Shown here piece after piece: positions 12,358 to 25,800 of a DNA stretch of 64,000 nt. This stretch comes from Anabas testudineus (Eukaryota; Chordata; Actinopteri; Anabantiformes; Anabantidae), in contig NC_046627.1 of the NCBI RefSeq assembly GCF_900324465.2, positions 17,117,022 to 17,181,021 on the forward strand, written 5' to 3'. Every line of letters begins with the position of its first letter. The stretch's first letter is position 1. Under the pieces are notes generated by a model, which searched no databases, was not told the origin of the DNA, and was given only the letters and a program-made list of their open reading frames with translations. Made by a program: the position numbers and the translations under genes.

Positions 12358-12373
12358 AATCTTTCAGTAGCTA
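12358..12373 (+). repeat. Target-site duplication, right copy
   Basis: Exact copy of 9212-9227, directly after the (gaa)n end of the LINE. Confidence 0.9.
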
Positions 12374-13667
12374 CACCTACCTGCAAAAGTAAATTTCTTC
12401 CTGCATCATTTCACCTCACTAGACATCTACACGTATTTGTTCTAAGGTGACACTGGTAGAACTTCATTCACACAAATGAAATGTACCAGCATGTTGTTGT
12501 TGTTCCTTGTAATAATCATGTTACTGAGCAATGAATCTGAAAACTGACAACTGACAGATAAATGCTGGCATGGGATTCATCATTCATTCATCACTAATGT
12601 TTCACAAACATTAAAACATCCCTCATCTATGAGTGATGTCATCACTGTTGGTTCCCTTACAACATAAATCAGGCCAAAAGGAAGGTTGACTGTCACAGAA
12701 GGTGAAAGGTTTGTTACAACTGTAAAGCGGATAAGGTAAACCAGCTATCTACACCAGTTAAAAAGGGAAATTGGTACTTTTCAACTTATATCTTGTCGTT
12801 TTTGGTAAGTACATTTTGTTTGAGTGTTTAGTTACTTATACAAATCTATCTGAGCAATATCCTCTATCCTAATTTTGCCAAATGTATATTTGCTAAGGTA
12901 GGAATCTGATCAGGGTTAACTCACAACACTTGCAATGAAAATTCTCCAATTGCTTAAAGACATTTCAGCCTGGTTATTGCTTATCACGTTTCAGAGAAAG
13001 AGCGTTTAGGGTGGTTAAAGAACATTCTCCTTACAAAGTGCACCTACATGCTCAAGAACTCTGACATTTAGAATAACACAAATGTTTCTATTCTATCATA
13101 TACTACCTGGATAAAGTCATACAAAGAAATTAAGTATAAAAACACAAGAAAGAGATTAAATATGGGAAGCAAAAACATTTTCCAGTGACAATATGCATTA
13201 TTTCTGTCAGGAAACCCTTACTTGAGGAAAATGAAAACAAAAATGCACTTCTCAAAAGCTCAGGACTTCAAATGATTGAAGTTGTAAGGGTTATTCAAGA
13301 AATAATTTTGTTGCCTGCAAGACATTACTTCACAGTTTCAGGTCTCCAGATACTAGGATAATTTCTTGTTATAATGAAGAGAAAAATAGAGGAAATAAGA
13401 CCTGATATTTCATTTCATGTGGAGGTTATTTAAAGAAATACAGAATCCATACATTTAAAAAGAAAATGTGAATGCCTCTCGAGGAGAAACAAAACCAACG
13501 ATTGTGGACATCACAGTATTTTCTCTGGCTAATGTGTCATTTATTGAAGATAATAAATGGAAGGCAAATGTCACACATAATCCAACAAAATAAAAAATAA
13601 ATAACTCTGGTAACTAATAGCTATAGTGTAAAAATGTTTTACATGGAGTTCTTATCTGATTTTCCAG
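12374..13667 (+). other. Upstream region of mucin copy 2, duplicated, with likely promoter and 5' UTR exon
   Basis: No protein-coding exon is visible. The sequence aligns with 21450-22871 upstream of copy 3. A conserved block at about 12590-12804 (ttggttcccttacaacataa ... agctatctacacc ... aaattggtactttt) ends in a good splice donor, tttg|gtaagtac, at 12804/12805. The same donor is kept at about 22081 in copy 3. I infer a promoter and a non-coding first exon ending at 12804, spliced to the ATG exon at 13668. Transcript data are not available here. Confidence 0.4.
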
Positions 13668-16600
13668 ATATAAGGAAGGGTGAGATGGGTTTCAGGGGGA
13701 TATTAATCTTCCTATTTCTACTAGGTAAGTCAACTTATGTTAAAAACATTATAAAATAAATCTTTAATTTATATGATATATACAGTGCCTATAAAAAGTG
13801 TTAACTCCCTTGGATGTCTTTTTGTGACATTATAAATTAGTCATGGTCAATAAAAGTTGGTTACTTTGACAAACAAATTCAGAAAAATACCTCATTGTAG
13901 AAACCTGTTTTCAAAGTGAAAACAGGTTTCTACAAAGTAATTTCAATTAAATAAAAATATGTCAGGTGAAATTGGTGTTTGCATTATTATGCACCCCCTT
14001 TAAAATTACTGACCTCCAACAGAGGTCAAGATATTTGGTGCCAGTAGTCCCACAATTGGACTTGTGTCTGGAAGGTCCAGTCACTGGTTAATCAGTATTC
14101 CTGTCTACCATTACACCATGAAGACAAAAGAACACTCCCAGCAACTCAGAGAACAGGTCATTGAAAGGCATAAGTGAAAAAATACTCCAAGGCACTGAAC
14201 ATCCCCTGGAGTTCAGTGAAATCCATCATCAAGAATTAATAGGAATATGGCAACAAGTCTGAATCTGCCTAGAACAGGCCGTCCACAAACTGAGTGACTG
14301 TGCAAGATGGAGAGGTCAGTGAGAGAGGCCACTCTGGTTCTATCTGACTACTCTGTGGGAGTTACAAGATTCAGCAACTGAGATAAGAGAGACTGTACAA
14401 ACAACAACTGTTGCCCGGGTTCTTCACCAGTCAAAGCTTTATGGGAGAGTGGCATGGTGTGAGGGTGAATACTTTTTATAGGCACTCTATGACATATTGC
14501 CTATATTGTCTATTGGGGAAGTATTGCTATGTTCAGATATAGAGGATTGTTTGTAATATACTTCTTAGGCTACAAAATTAACTAAGTTAATTTATTAATT
14601 ATAAAAATACATTTAAAATGTATTTATTAACATTTTTTATTAAGTAAATTTATAGTATAGACTAAAAACATAATATATATATATAAAATAATTATTCATG
14701 TAATTATTTGAATACATAGTTGCTATGGAAATGGCAACAGAAAATACAGCAACAACAGAGGCACATCTAACAACTGAAGCACCAACAAATACAACAGAGG
14801 CAGCAACAACTGCAACTGAGGGACCTCCAATAACAACAGAGGCAACAAGTACAGAACTCACGACAATGGTACTGACTTTCAGATCCATTCGCAAACCATT
14901 TTCAAGTGATCTGAATCATCAATTATCTTCAGCTTTTAAAAATCGTTCTTCAATGATCATGAAACAGGTGGGTCTCGCCTTCATCACACAATGTGTATAT
15001 TCGCCTTTTTGAATTATGCGTTGTGGTATGTAAATACAAAGAGATCAAGCCACTAATCAAGCAAATGCCATGACACAACTGGGGGAAAATATTGATAAAG
15101 TTACAGCTTGTGAATGTTTAATTTCATCAGCAATGCTCAGAAAACGTACTGAGATTATTTATTATTCAAATTATTAAAATACATGATTATATTTTAGTAG
15201 TAATTTATAACATAGATATCAATAGCAAATAAAAACAAATTCTAAATAAGCATTTAGTACCAATATATTTTCTGTGTTACAGCTTAAACCTTTGTTCCGA
15301 GGAGCATTTCCTTCTTGCTTTCATTCGGTGACAATTGTTGGATACAGGTAATTTGCTATTTGAAACATTTTAAGAGCAGCAGCCTTATTATGATATTCAA
15401 ACTCATATGATTGCTACTGTTTTTGCAGAAATGGATCAATCATCAACACAGTGGACATTAACTTTAACAGCACAACTGTCCCTAATGACACTGAGATTAT
15501 AAATGTTATGACTGACGCAGCATCAAATGTCACTGGTTTCGATATTGAAACAAGCTCCGTCACTGTGAATGGTGCACGTAAGTTAAACACAACACTACAA
15601 ATTGAAATCTGAATATATATTGAATTATTACATGTAACAATTATTTGGTGTGTGTTTTTCTCATTTAACATTTTCAATTAAACTACAACAGAAGTAATGA
15701 CAACAACAAGTGAAAAATCAACTGCAACAGATTTACAAACAACAACTGAACCTTCAACAACAACAACTGAGGGAACAACAATAACTGAAACTGCTACACC
15801 TACATCTACTACATCCACAACTGATGCACCTACATCTACTACATCCACAACTGATACACCTACATCTACTACATCCACAACTGATGCACCTACATCTACT
15901 ACATCCACAACTGATGCACCTACATCTACTACATCCACAACTGATACACCTACATCTACTACATCCACAACTGATGCACCTACATCTACTACATCCACAA
16001 CTGATGCACCTACATCTACTACATCCACAACTGATACACCTACATCTACTACATCCACAACTGATGCACCTACATCTACTACATCCACAACTGATGCACC
16101 TACATCTACTACATCCACAACTGATACACCTACATCTACTACATCCACAACTGATGCACCTACATCTACTACATCCACAACTGATACACCTACATCTACT
16201 ATATCTACAACTGCTACACCTACATCTACTACATCCACAACTGCTACACCTACATCTACTACATCCACAACTCATACACCTACATCTACTACAACCACAA
16301 CTGTTACATCTACATCTACTACATCCACAACTGATGCACCTACATCTACTACATCCACAACTGATACACCTACATCTACTACATCCACAACTGATGCACC
16401 TACATCTACTACATCCACAACTGATGCACCTACATCTACTACATCCACAACTGATGCACCTACATCTACTACATCCACAACTGATGCACCTACATCTACT
16501 ACATCCACAACTGATACACCTACATCTACTACATCCACAACTGATGCACCTACATCTACTACATCCACAACTGATGCACCTACATCTACTACATCTACAA

Positions 16601-19600
16601 CTGATACACCTACATCTACTACATCTACAACTGTTACACCTACATCTACTACATCCACAACTGTTACACCTACATCTACTACATCCACAACTGTTACACC
16701 TACATCTACTACATCCACAACTGATGCACCTACATCTACTACATCCACAACTGTTACACCTACATCTACTACATCCACAACTGATGCACCTACATCTACA
16801 ACTGCTACACCTACATCTACTACATCCACAACTGATGCACCTACATCTACTACATCCACAACTGATACACCTACATCTACTACATCTACAACTGCTACAC
16901 CTACATCTACTACATTAATAACTGATGCACCTACATCTACTACATTAATAACTGATGCACCTACATCTACTACATCCACAACTGTTACACCTACATCTAC
17001 TACATCCACAACTGATGCACCTACATCTACTACATCCACAACTGTTACACCTACATCTACTACATCCACAACTGATGCACCTACATCTACTACATCCACA
17101 ACTGTTACACCTACATCTACTACATTAATAACTGATGCACCTACATCTACTACATTAATAACTGATGCACCTACATCTACTACATCCACAACTGATGCAC
17201 CTACATCTACTACATTAATAACTGATGCACCTACATCTACTACATCCACAACTGTTACACCTACATCTACTACATCCACAACTGATGCACCTACATCTAC
17301 TACATCCACAACTGTTACACCTACATCTACTACATCTACAACTGCTACACCTACATCTACTACATCCACAACTGTTACACCTACATCTCCTACATTCACA
17401 ACTGATGCACCTACATCTACTACATCCACAACTGTTACACCTACATCTACTACATCTACAACTGCTACACCTACATCTACTACATCCACAACTGTTACAC
17501 CTACATCTCCTACATTCACAACTGATGCACCTACATCTACTACATTAATAACTGATGCACCTACATCTACTACATCCACAACTGTTACACCTACATCTAC
17601 TACATCCACAACTGATGCACCTACATCCACTACATCCACAACTGTTACACCTACATCTACTACATTCACAACTGATGCACCTACATCTACTACATCCACA
17701 ACTGTTACACCTACATCTACTACATTAATAACTGATGCACCTACATCTACTACATTAATAACTGATGCATCTACATCTACTACATCCACAACTGTTACAC
17801 CTACATCTACTACATCCACAACTGATGCACCTACATCTACTACATCCACAACTGTTACACCTACATCTACTACATTAATAACTGATGCACCTACATCTAC
17901 TACATCCACAACTGTTACACCTACATCTACTACATCCACAACTGATGCACCTACATCTACTACATCCACAACTGTTACACCTACATCTACTACATCTACA
18001 ACTGCTACACCTACATCTACTACATCCACAACTGTTACACCTACATCTACTACATCCACAACTGATGCACCTACATCTACTACATCCACAACTGTTACAC
18101 CTACATCTACTACATCTACAACTGCTACACCTACATCTACTACATCCACAACTGTTACACCTACATCTCCTACATTCACAACTGATGCACCTACATCTAC
18201 TACATTAATAACTGATGCACCTACATCTACTACATCCACAACTGTTACACCTACATCTACTACATCCACAACAAATGCACCTACATCTACTACATCCACA
18301 ACTGTTACACCTACATCTACTACATCCACAACTGTTACACCTACATCTACTACATCCACAACTGTTACACCTACATCTACTACATCCACAACTGATGCAC
18401 CTACATCTACTACATCCACAACTGTTACACCTACATCTACTACATCCACAACTGTTACACCTACATCTACTACATCCACAACTGTTACACCTACATCTAC
18501 TACATTAATAACTGATGCACCTACATCTACTACATCCACAACTGTTACACCTACATCTACTACAACCACAACTGATGCATCTACATCTACTACATTAATA
18601 ACTGATGCACCTACATCTACTACATCAATAACTGTTACACCTACATCTACTACAACCACAACTGATGCATCTACATCTACTACAACCACAACTGATGCAT
18701 CTACATCTACTACATTAATAACTGATGCACCTACATCTACTACATCAATAACTGTTACACCTACATCTACTACATCCACAACTGTTACACCTACATCTAC
18801 TACAACCACAACTGATGCATCTACATCTACTACATTAATAACTGATGCACCTACATCTACTACATCCACAACTGTTACACCTACATCTACTACATCCACA
18901 ACTGTTACACCTACATCTACTACATCCACAACTGATGCACCTACATCTACTACATCCACAACTGTTACACCTACATCTACTACATCCACAACTGATGCAC
19001 CTACATCTACTACATCTACAACTGTTATACCTACATCTACTACATTCACAACTGTTACACCTACATCTACTACATTCACAACTGATGCACCTACATCTAC
19101 TACATCTACAACTGTTATACCTACATCTACTACATTCACAACTGTTACACCTACATCTACTACATCCACAACTAATGCACCTACATCTACAACTGCTACA
19201 CCTACATCTACTACATCCACAACTGATGCACCTACATCTACTACATCTACAACTGTTACACCTACATCTACTACATCCACAACTGTTACACCTACATCTA
19301 CTACATCCACAACTGATGCACCTACATCTACTACATCCACAACTGATGCACCTACATCTACTACATCCACAACTGTTACACCTACATCTACTACATCCAC
19401 AACTGATGCACCTACATCTACTACATCTACAACTGCTACACCTACATCTACTACATCCACAACTGATGCACCTACATCTACTACATCAATAACTGCTACA
19501 CCTACATCTACTACATCCACAACTGTTACACCTACATCTACTACATCCACAACTGATGCACCTACATCTACTACATCTACAATTGCTACATCTACATCTA

Positions 19601-20451
19601 CTACATCCACAACTACAGCACTTGCAACACAGCTGGTGACTTTCAGATCTCGTCTAGACACATTTACAACTGACTTGTTCGATCCAACATCTGAACGTTA
19701 TAAAAGTCGATCTGCAATGATCATTACACAGGTGAGCATCGTCCTCAGCACACAACATAAAAGATTAATACTGTAACAACAAATCATCTTTAGCTCACCT
19801 TTTCCTATATAGGCCAAACAAATAAAGGAAAACTGTTTAAGTACAATATTTTTTTCTGTTTTTGTTTCCACAGCTTCAACCTAAGTACCAAGCGGCATTC
19901 CCTTCTTCCTTCAAGGACATCACAATTGTGGGATACAAGTAATTTCAATTTATTACTTGTTCAAATATTTCATGTCACAATAGTCAGAAAAATTGACTTA
20001 TTAAGAATTTGACAAAAAATTGTGTAAACGACCTGAAGGACTGAAAATGTCATTATACTGTTACATTGTTCGTGTAGTGGCCGAGTTATGATAGCAATGT
20101 TTCTGCTACTTTTTCTGCAGCAATGGATCAATCATCCAATCCTTGAGATTATCCTTCCTCAGCTCGTCTGTCCCTAATAACACTGAGATCGCCAATGTTT
20201 TGATCAAAGCAGCTTCAAATGTCACTGGCTTTGACATTGAAGTCAGCTCCGTTACTGTGAATGGAATACGTAAGTTCGACTATTACTTGTGCAAAAGTTC
20301 TCAAACTGCACAAGTATTTATTAATTATATATAATTAAATATTTTCTTCATGTTCTCCCGATTTACAGCTTCAAGTGGAGTAATTCACAAGATCAGTCTC
20401 ATCACTGTGTACTGCTTGGTGCTCTGGTCATGGCTAATGTCAAGCCAGTAA
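13668..20451 (+). CDS. SEA-domain mucin, copy 2, complete, putative GPI-anchored
   Basis: Inferred exons: 13668-13724 (ATG at 13685), 14720-14967, 15283-15347, 15429-15577, 15692-19731, 19874-19938, 20121-20269 and 20369-20451. All junctions are GT-AG. The first exon codes MGFRGILIFLFLL, a signal peptide. Exon 2 gives a short Thr-rich stretch and the start of SEA domain 1 (VLTFRSIRKPFSSDLNHQLS). Exons 3 and 4 complete it, with NGSIINTVDINF at the self-cleavage position. Exon 5 is a 4-kb mucin exon of about 127 ten-residue units ending in the start of SEA domain 2. Exons 6 and 7 finish that domain with NGSIIQSLRLSF. The last exon codes SSGVIHKISLITVYCLVLWS and a few more residues before TAA, with no cytoplasmic tail, as in GPI signals. 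It is probably an O-glycosylated epithelial surface mucin; tissue and exact orthologue are unknown. Confidence 0.83.
13786..14489. mobile_element. Non-autonomous Tc1/mariner-type element (MITE) in intron 1 of mucin copy 2
   Basis: The element has terminal inverted repeats (agtgcctataaaaagtgtta at the left; the reverse complement of ggcact-type right end reads agtgcctataaaaagtattc) and TA on both sides, matching TA-target Tc1/mariner insertion. The interior (gatggagaggtcagtgagag..., gggttcttcaccagtcaaag) resembles a repeat I know to be scattered in fish genomes. No transposase ORF is present. Intron 1 of mucin copy 3 (22929-23105) is short and lacks it. Confidence 0.82.
13897..13933. repeat. 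Perfect 17-bp hairpin inside the MITE
   Basis: The arm gtagaaacctgttttca is followed by aag and its exact reverse complement tgaaaacaggtttctac. Such a palindrome could form a cruciform or an RNA stem. Confidence 0.9.
15785..19610 (+). repeat. 30-bp coding minisatellite of mucin copy 2
   Basis: About 127 head-to-tail 30-bp units with consensus cctacatctactacatccac plus aactgatgca, coding PTSTTSTTDA. Variant units carry VT, DT, AT or ITDA at the variable positions (gttaca, gataca, gctaca, ttaataactgatgca). Length stays locked to 30 bp except for a few shortened units (near 16795 and 19185). All changes keep the frame. Confidence 0.95.
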
Positions 20452-22871
20452 TAGCATGTGTGCTGTTTTCTAATTTTATCTGTATGACTGCCATTGCTGG
20501 CATGAAGATGGAACTTTAGCTTTCTGTTCTGATAGAACACATTAGTAATGTTGGATTAAATATATCTGTTGGGCACATTTTTGTAAGGAAATATCCAGAA
20601 TTCTGGATTGCAAAGAAATACGCAGCAAACTTTAAGCACTTAGTCGATAGACTATTAAATAAGACAATATAATTACACCATTGATTGATATACGTATGCT
20701 AGACTGAACTCATCAGTACTTTTCTCTGCTGTTATAGGTCTTTAAAAGATTAGATCAATATTTATTTTAAACAATTTAAAAAAATTTAATTTTAGATTTT
20801 GATCATAATTGCATGTAAACATAATTAGTAAAGAGCACAAACACATTAAATGAAGGAACACGTGCAATGGGCTGCAAACCCCAACCTTAACCCTGTGCAT
20901 ATAATTTTGTCAATGGTCATGGTTCACATGTGATATTTATTTGATTTAAATGTAATGTAATACACTGTCAATCAATGTCACTTATTTATTCTAAATGTAT
21001 TTATTCACTCTGTATTAATTATTTAATCATGCAGAATATTTCTTGTGATTTGTTTTCTTTATGTAACTTTTACAGTAATCACATTACAAAATGTTCAAAG
21101 AATTCAAATCTCTTGTGATGTTTTGCACTTAAAGACAGAGTTTATAAGGGCATGCTTAAGGCCACAGACTTTAATGAAACCAAATCTGAAGTTAGGATCA
21201 AATTACTCATGTTCATTTCCTGTAGCTGAATACAATAATGTCTTTCAGCCAGCCAGTCTTTCTTGTCCAGTTTGTTCAGACACCATTTAATCTGACAGTC
21301 TGAACCATACTTTGTAGTAGTAGAAGTAAACATGATACTTTGTTATCTTGGCTACAAAAGAGTTTTAAAAGCAAATAATTATGCATAAATCAAAAAAGAA
21401 GAAATTAAATGTATAGATGACTTTAACAAAAGGAATATCTACATATAGTCTCCAGTAATGACAGCAGTCACAGATCATAACCACAGAACAAGAGAAGTGG
21501 GGGGAACAGAAAGACAACAGGAGCTAGTGAAAAAAAAGTGCAAGTGTGTACAAATGTGAGTAAACCAGAAAACTTGTTTTTGATGTAAACAAAAGAGAAA
21601 ATATCTATAGTATATAAATATCTAATATTTATAGAGAATTCATTGAACCTTGGGATTTACAGCTCAACATGTTACTTTTATTAAAGTTCTTCCTGCTTCT
21701 TACATCTCACTAAACCTCTACATGTATATGTTCTAAGTTGACACTGGTAGAACTTCATTCAGACAGATGGAATGTACAAGCAAGTTGTTCTTGATCATCT
21801 TGAGTGTATCAAGTTACTGTGCAATGAATCTGAAAAACTGACAACTGACAGATACATGCTGTGGCGTGGGATTGTTCATCACTAATGTCTCACGACATTA
21901 ATGAGAAAAAAAAGTAACCTATAAGTGATGTCACCACCGTTGGTTCCTTTACAACATAAAAAAGACTGTTACAGAAGGCGAAAGGTGTGTTACAGCTGTA
22001 AAGGGGGATAAGATAAAACAGCTATCCACACCAGATAAATGTAGAAATTGGTACTTTTTAAGTTATGTCTCCTTATTTTGGGTAAGTACATTTTTCACTA
22101 TATCTGCAGTTTGTGTTTTTAGTTAATTATTATACAAATATATTTGAGCAATATCCTGTATGATAATTTTGCTAAATGTATAATTGTTAAATTGAATAAA
22201 AATTATGTAATACATAATCTGATCAGGAACCACTTGCACTAAAAATGCTCCAACTGCTCAAGGACATTTCAGCCTGATTATTGCTTATGACTTGTTTCAG
22301 AAAAAGAGAGTTCAAGGTGGTTAAAGAGCTTTCTCCGTACCGAGGGCACCTAGATGTTCAAGAACTCTGACATTTAGTATAACACAGTATAAAAGTATAA
22401 AAAAGATTTCCCAGTGACAATATGCACTATTTTTGTCAGGCACCCCTTACTTGAGGAAAATGAAAATAAAAACTCTGAGCTTGGACTTTAAATGATTAAG
22501 CTGTATTAAACTTTGTTACCTCAAGACGTTACTCCATTGTTCTACATCTGCAGATCCAAGGATAATTTAGAGTAGAGAGCAATAGAGGAATAAGGTTACT
22601 GCTGCTCGATATTTCATCTAATGTGGAGGTGATTTAAAGAAACATGGAGTCAGTCTGATCAAAATGAAAATGAGAATGTATCTTGAAGGGAAACATTACC
22701 AAACAATTGTGGACATCACAGATTTTCTCTGCCTAATATGTCATTTATGAAAGATATTAAACTGACGGGAAATGTTACACATAATCCAACAACATAAAAA
22801 AGAAATAACTCTGTTAACTAATAGTTATAGTGTAAAAATATTTTACATAGAGTTCTCATCTGATTTTCCAG
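20452..22871 (+). other. Spacer between mucin copies 2 and 3
   Basis: An AT-rich non-coding stretch that is the paralogue of 8202-9227 plus 12374-13667 without the LINE. It holds the 3' UTR of copy 2 and the likely promoter and 5' UTR exon of copy 3 (conserved donor ttttgg|gtaagtac near 22081). Short ORFs inside, for example 21045-21290, have no recognisable features. Confidence 0.65.
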
Positions 22872-25800
22872 ATGTAAAGAAGGGTGAGATGGGTTTCAGG
22901 AGGATGTTAAACTTACTGTTTCTAATAGGTAAGTTAACTTATGTTAAAAAGATTATAAAATTAATAACCATTGTGGCAGTATTTCTTTGTTAAAATATGA
23001 AACACAGTTTGTACTATACTAAAAATATTTACATTGACTTACAACATATAGGCTAATAACATAAATATTAAAAACAAGTAATAATGTCATATTTTGAATA
23101 CATAGTTGCTATGGAAATGGCAACAGAAAATACAGCAACAACAGAGGCACATCAAACAACTGAAGCAGCAACAAGTACAACTGAGGCAGCAACAAGTACA
23201 ACTGAGGGCCCTCCAATAACTACAGAGGCAGCAAGTACAAAAACTGCAGTATCTGCAACAGTCGCAACAAGTACACAACTCACGACAATGGTACTGACTT
23301 TCAGATCCATTCGCAAACCATTTTCAAGTGATCTGAATCATCAATTATCTTCAGCTTTTAAAAATCGTTCTTCAATGATCATGAAACAGGTGGGTCTCGC
23401 CTTCATCACACAATGTGTATACACACCTTTTTGAATTATGCGTTGTGGTATGTAAATACAAAGAGATCAAGCCACTAATCAAGCAAATGCCATGACACAA
23501 CTGGGGGAAAATATTGATAAAGTTACAGCTTGTGAATGTTTAATTTCATCAGCAATGCTCAGAAAACGTACTGAGATTATTTATTATTCAAATTATTAAA
23601 ATACATGATTATATTTTAGTAGTAATTTATAACATAGATATCAATAGCAAATAAAAACATATTCTAAATAAGCATTTAGTACCAATATGTTTTCTGTGTT
23701 ACAGCTTAAACCTTTGTTCCGAGGAGCATTTCCTTCTTGCTTTCATTCGGTGACAATTGTTGGATACAGGTAATTTGCTATTTGAAACATTTTAAGAGCA
23801 GCAGCCTTATTATGATATTCAAACTCATATGATTGCTACTCTTTCTGCAGCAAGGGATCGATCGTCAACTCCCTGAACGTAAGCTTCAACAGCACAGCTG
23901 TCCCTAGTGACATTGAGATTGCAAATGTTTTGATTGATGCAGCACCTAATGTCACTGGTTTCGATATTGAAACAAGCTCCGTCACTGTGAATGGTGCACG
24001 TAAGTTAAACACAACACTACAAATTGAAATCTGAATAAATATTGAATTATTACATGTAACAATTATTTGGTGTGTGTTTTAAATTAAACTACAACAGAGA
24101 TATTAACAACAGCTGAAGAACAAACTACTACAACTGAACCTACAACAACTACAACTGAGGGAACAACAATAACTGAAACTGATGCACCTACATCTACTAC
24201 ATCTACAACTGCTCCACCTACATCTACTACATCTACAACCGATGCACCTACATCTACTACATCCACAACTGATGCACCTACATCTACTACATCCACAACT
24301 GATGCACCTACATCTACTACATCCACAACTGATGCACCTACATCTACTACATCCACAACTGATGCACCTACATCTACTACATCCACAACTGATACACCTA
24401 CATCTACTACATCCACAACTGATGCACCTACATCTACTACATCCACAACTGTTACACCTACATCTACTACATCCACAACTGATGCACCTACATCTACAAC
24501 TGCTACACCTACATCTATTACATCTACAACTGCTACACCTACATCTACTACATCCACAACTGATGCACCTACATCTACTACATCCACAACTGATGCACCT
24601 ACATCTACTACATCTACTACACCTACATCTACTACATCCACAACTAATGCACCTACATCTACAACTGCTAAACCTACATCTACTACATCCACAACTGATG
24701 CACCTACATCTACTACATCCACAACTGATGCACCTACATCTACTACATCCACAACTGATGCACCTACATCTACTACATCAACAACTGCTACACCTACATC
24801 TACTACATCAACAACTGATGCCCCTACATCTACTACATCTACAACCGATGCACCTACATCTACTACATCGGCAACTGCTACACCTACATCTACTACATCC
24901 ACAACTGATGCACCTACATCTACTACATCCACAACTGATGCACCTACATCTACTACATCCACAACTGCTACACCTACATCTACTACATCCACAACTGATG
25001 CACCTACATCTACTACATCTACAACTGCTACACCTACATCTACTACATCAATAACTGATGCCCCTACATCTACTACATCTACAACTGCTACACCTACATC
25101 TACTACATCCACAACTGATGCACCTACATCTACAACTGCTACACCTACATCTACTACATCCACAACTGTTACACCTACATCTACTACATCCACAACTGAT
25201 ACACCTACATCTACTACATCCACAACTGATGCACCTACATCTACTACATCCACAACTGATGCACCTACATCTACTACATCCACAACTGATGCACCTACAT
25301 ATACTACTTCCACATCTGATCCACCTACATCTACTACATCCACAACTGTTACACCTACATCTACTACATCCACAACTGATGCACCTACATCTACTACATC
25401 CACAACTGATGCACCTACATCTACTACATCCACAACTGATGCACCTACATCTACTACATCCACAACTGATGCACCTACATCTACTACATCTACAACTGCT
25501 CCACCTACATCTACTACATCCACAACTGATGCACCTACATCTACTACATCAATAACTGATGCCTCTACATCTACTACATCTACAACTTTTACACACACAT
25601 CTACTACATCCACAACTGTTACACATACATCTACTACATCCACAACTGATGCACCTACATCTACTACATCCACAACTGATGCACCTACATCTACTACATC
25701 CACAACTGATGCACCTACATCTACTACATCCACAACTGTTACACCTACATCTACTACATCCACAACTGATGCACCTACATCTACTACATCAGTAACTGAT

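Noticed and set aside
15785-19610. CRISPR-like array of 30-bp repeats
   Set aside because: Units are directly adjacent with no spacers, lie in a coding exon, and the genome is eukaryotic.
16272-19661. 1,129-codon ORF on the minus strand (VVDVVDVGAS repeats)
   Set aside because: Antisense shadow of the 30-bp repeat; the + frame joins SEA exons at good splice sites.
21045-21333. Short ORFs in the spacer after mucin copy 2
   Set aside because: Paralogous spacers do not keep the frame.
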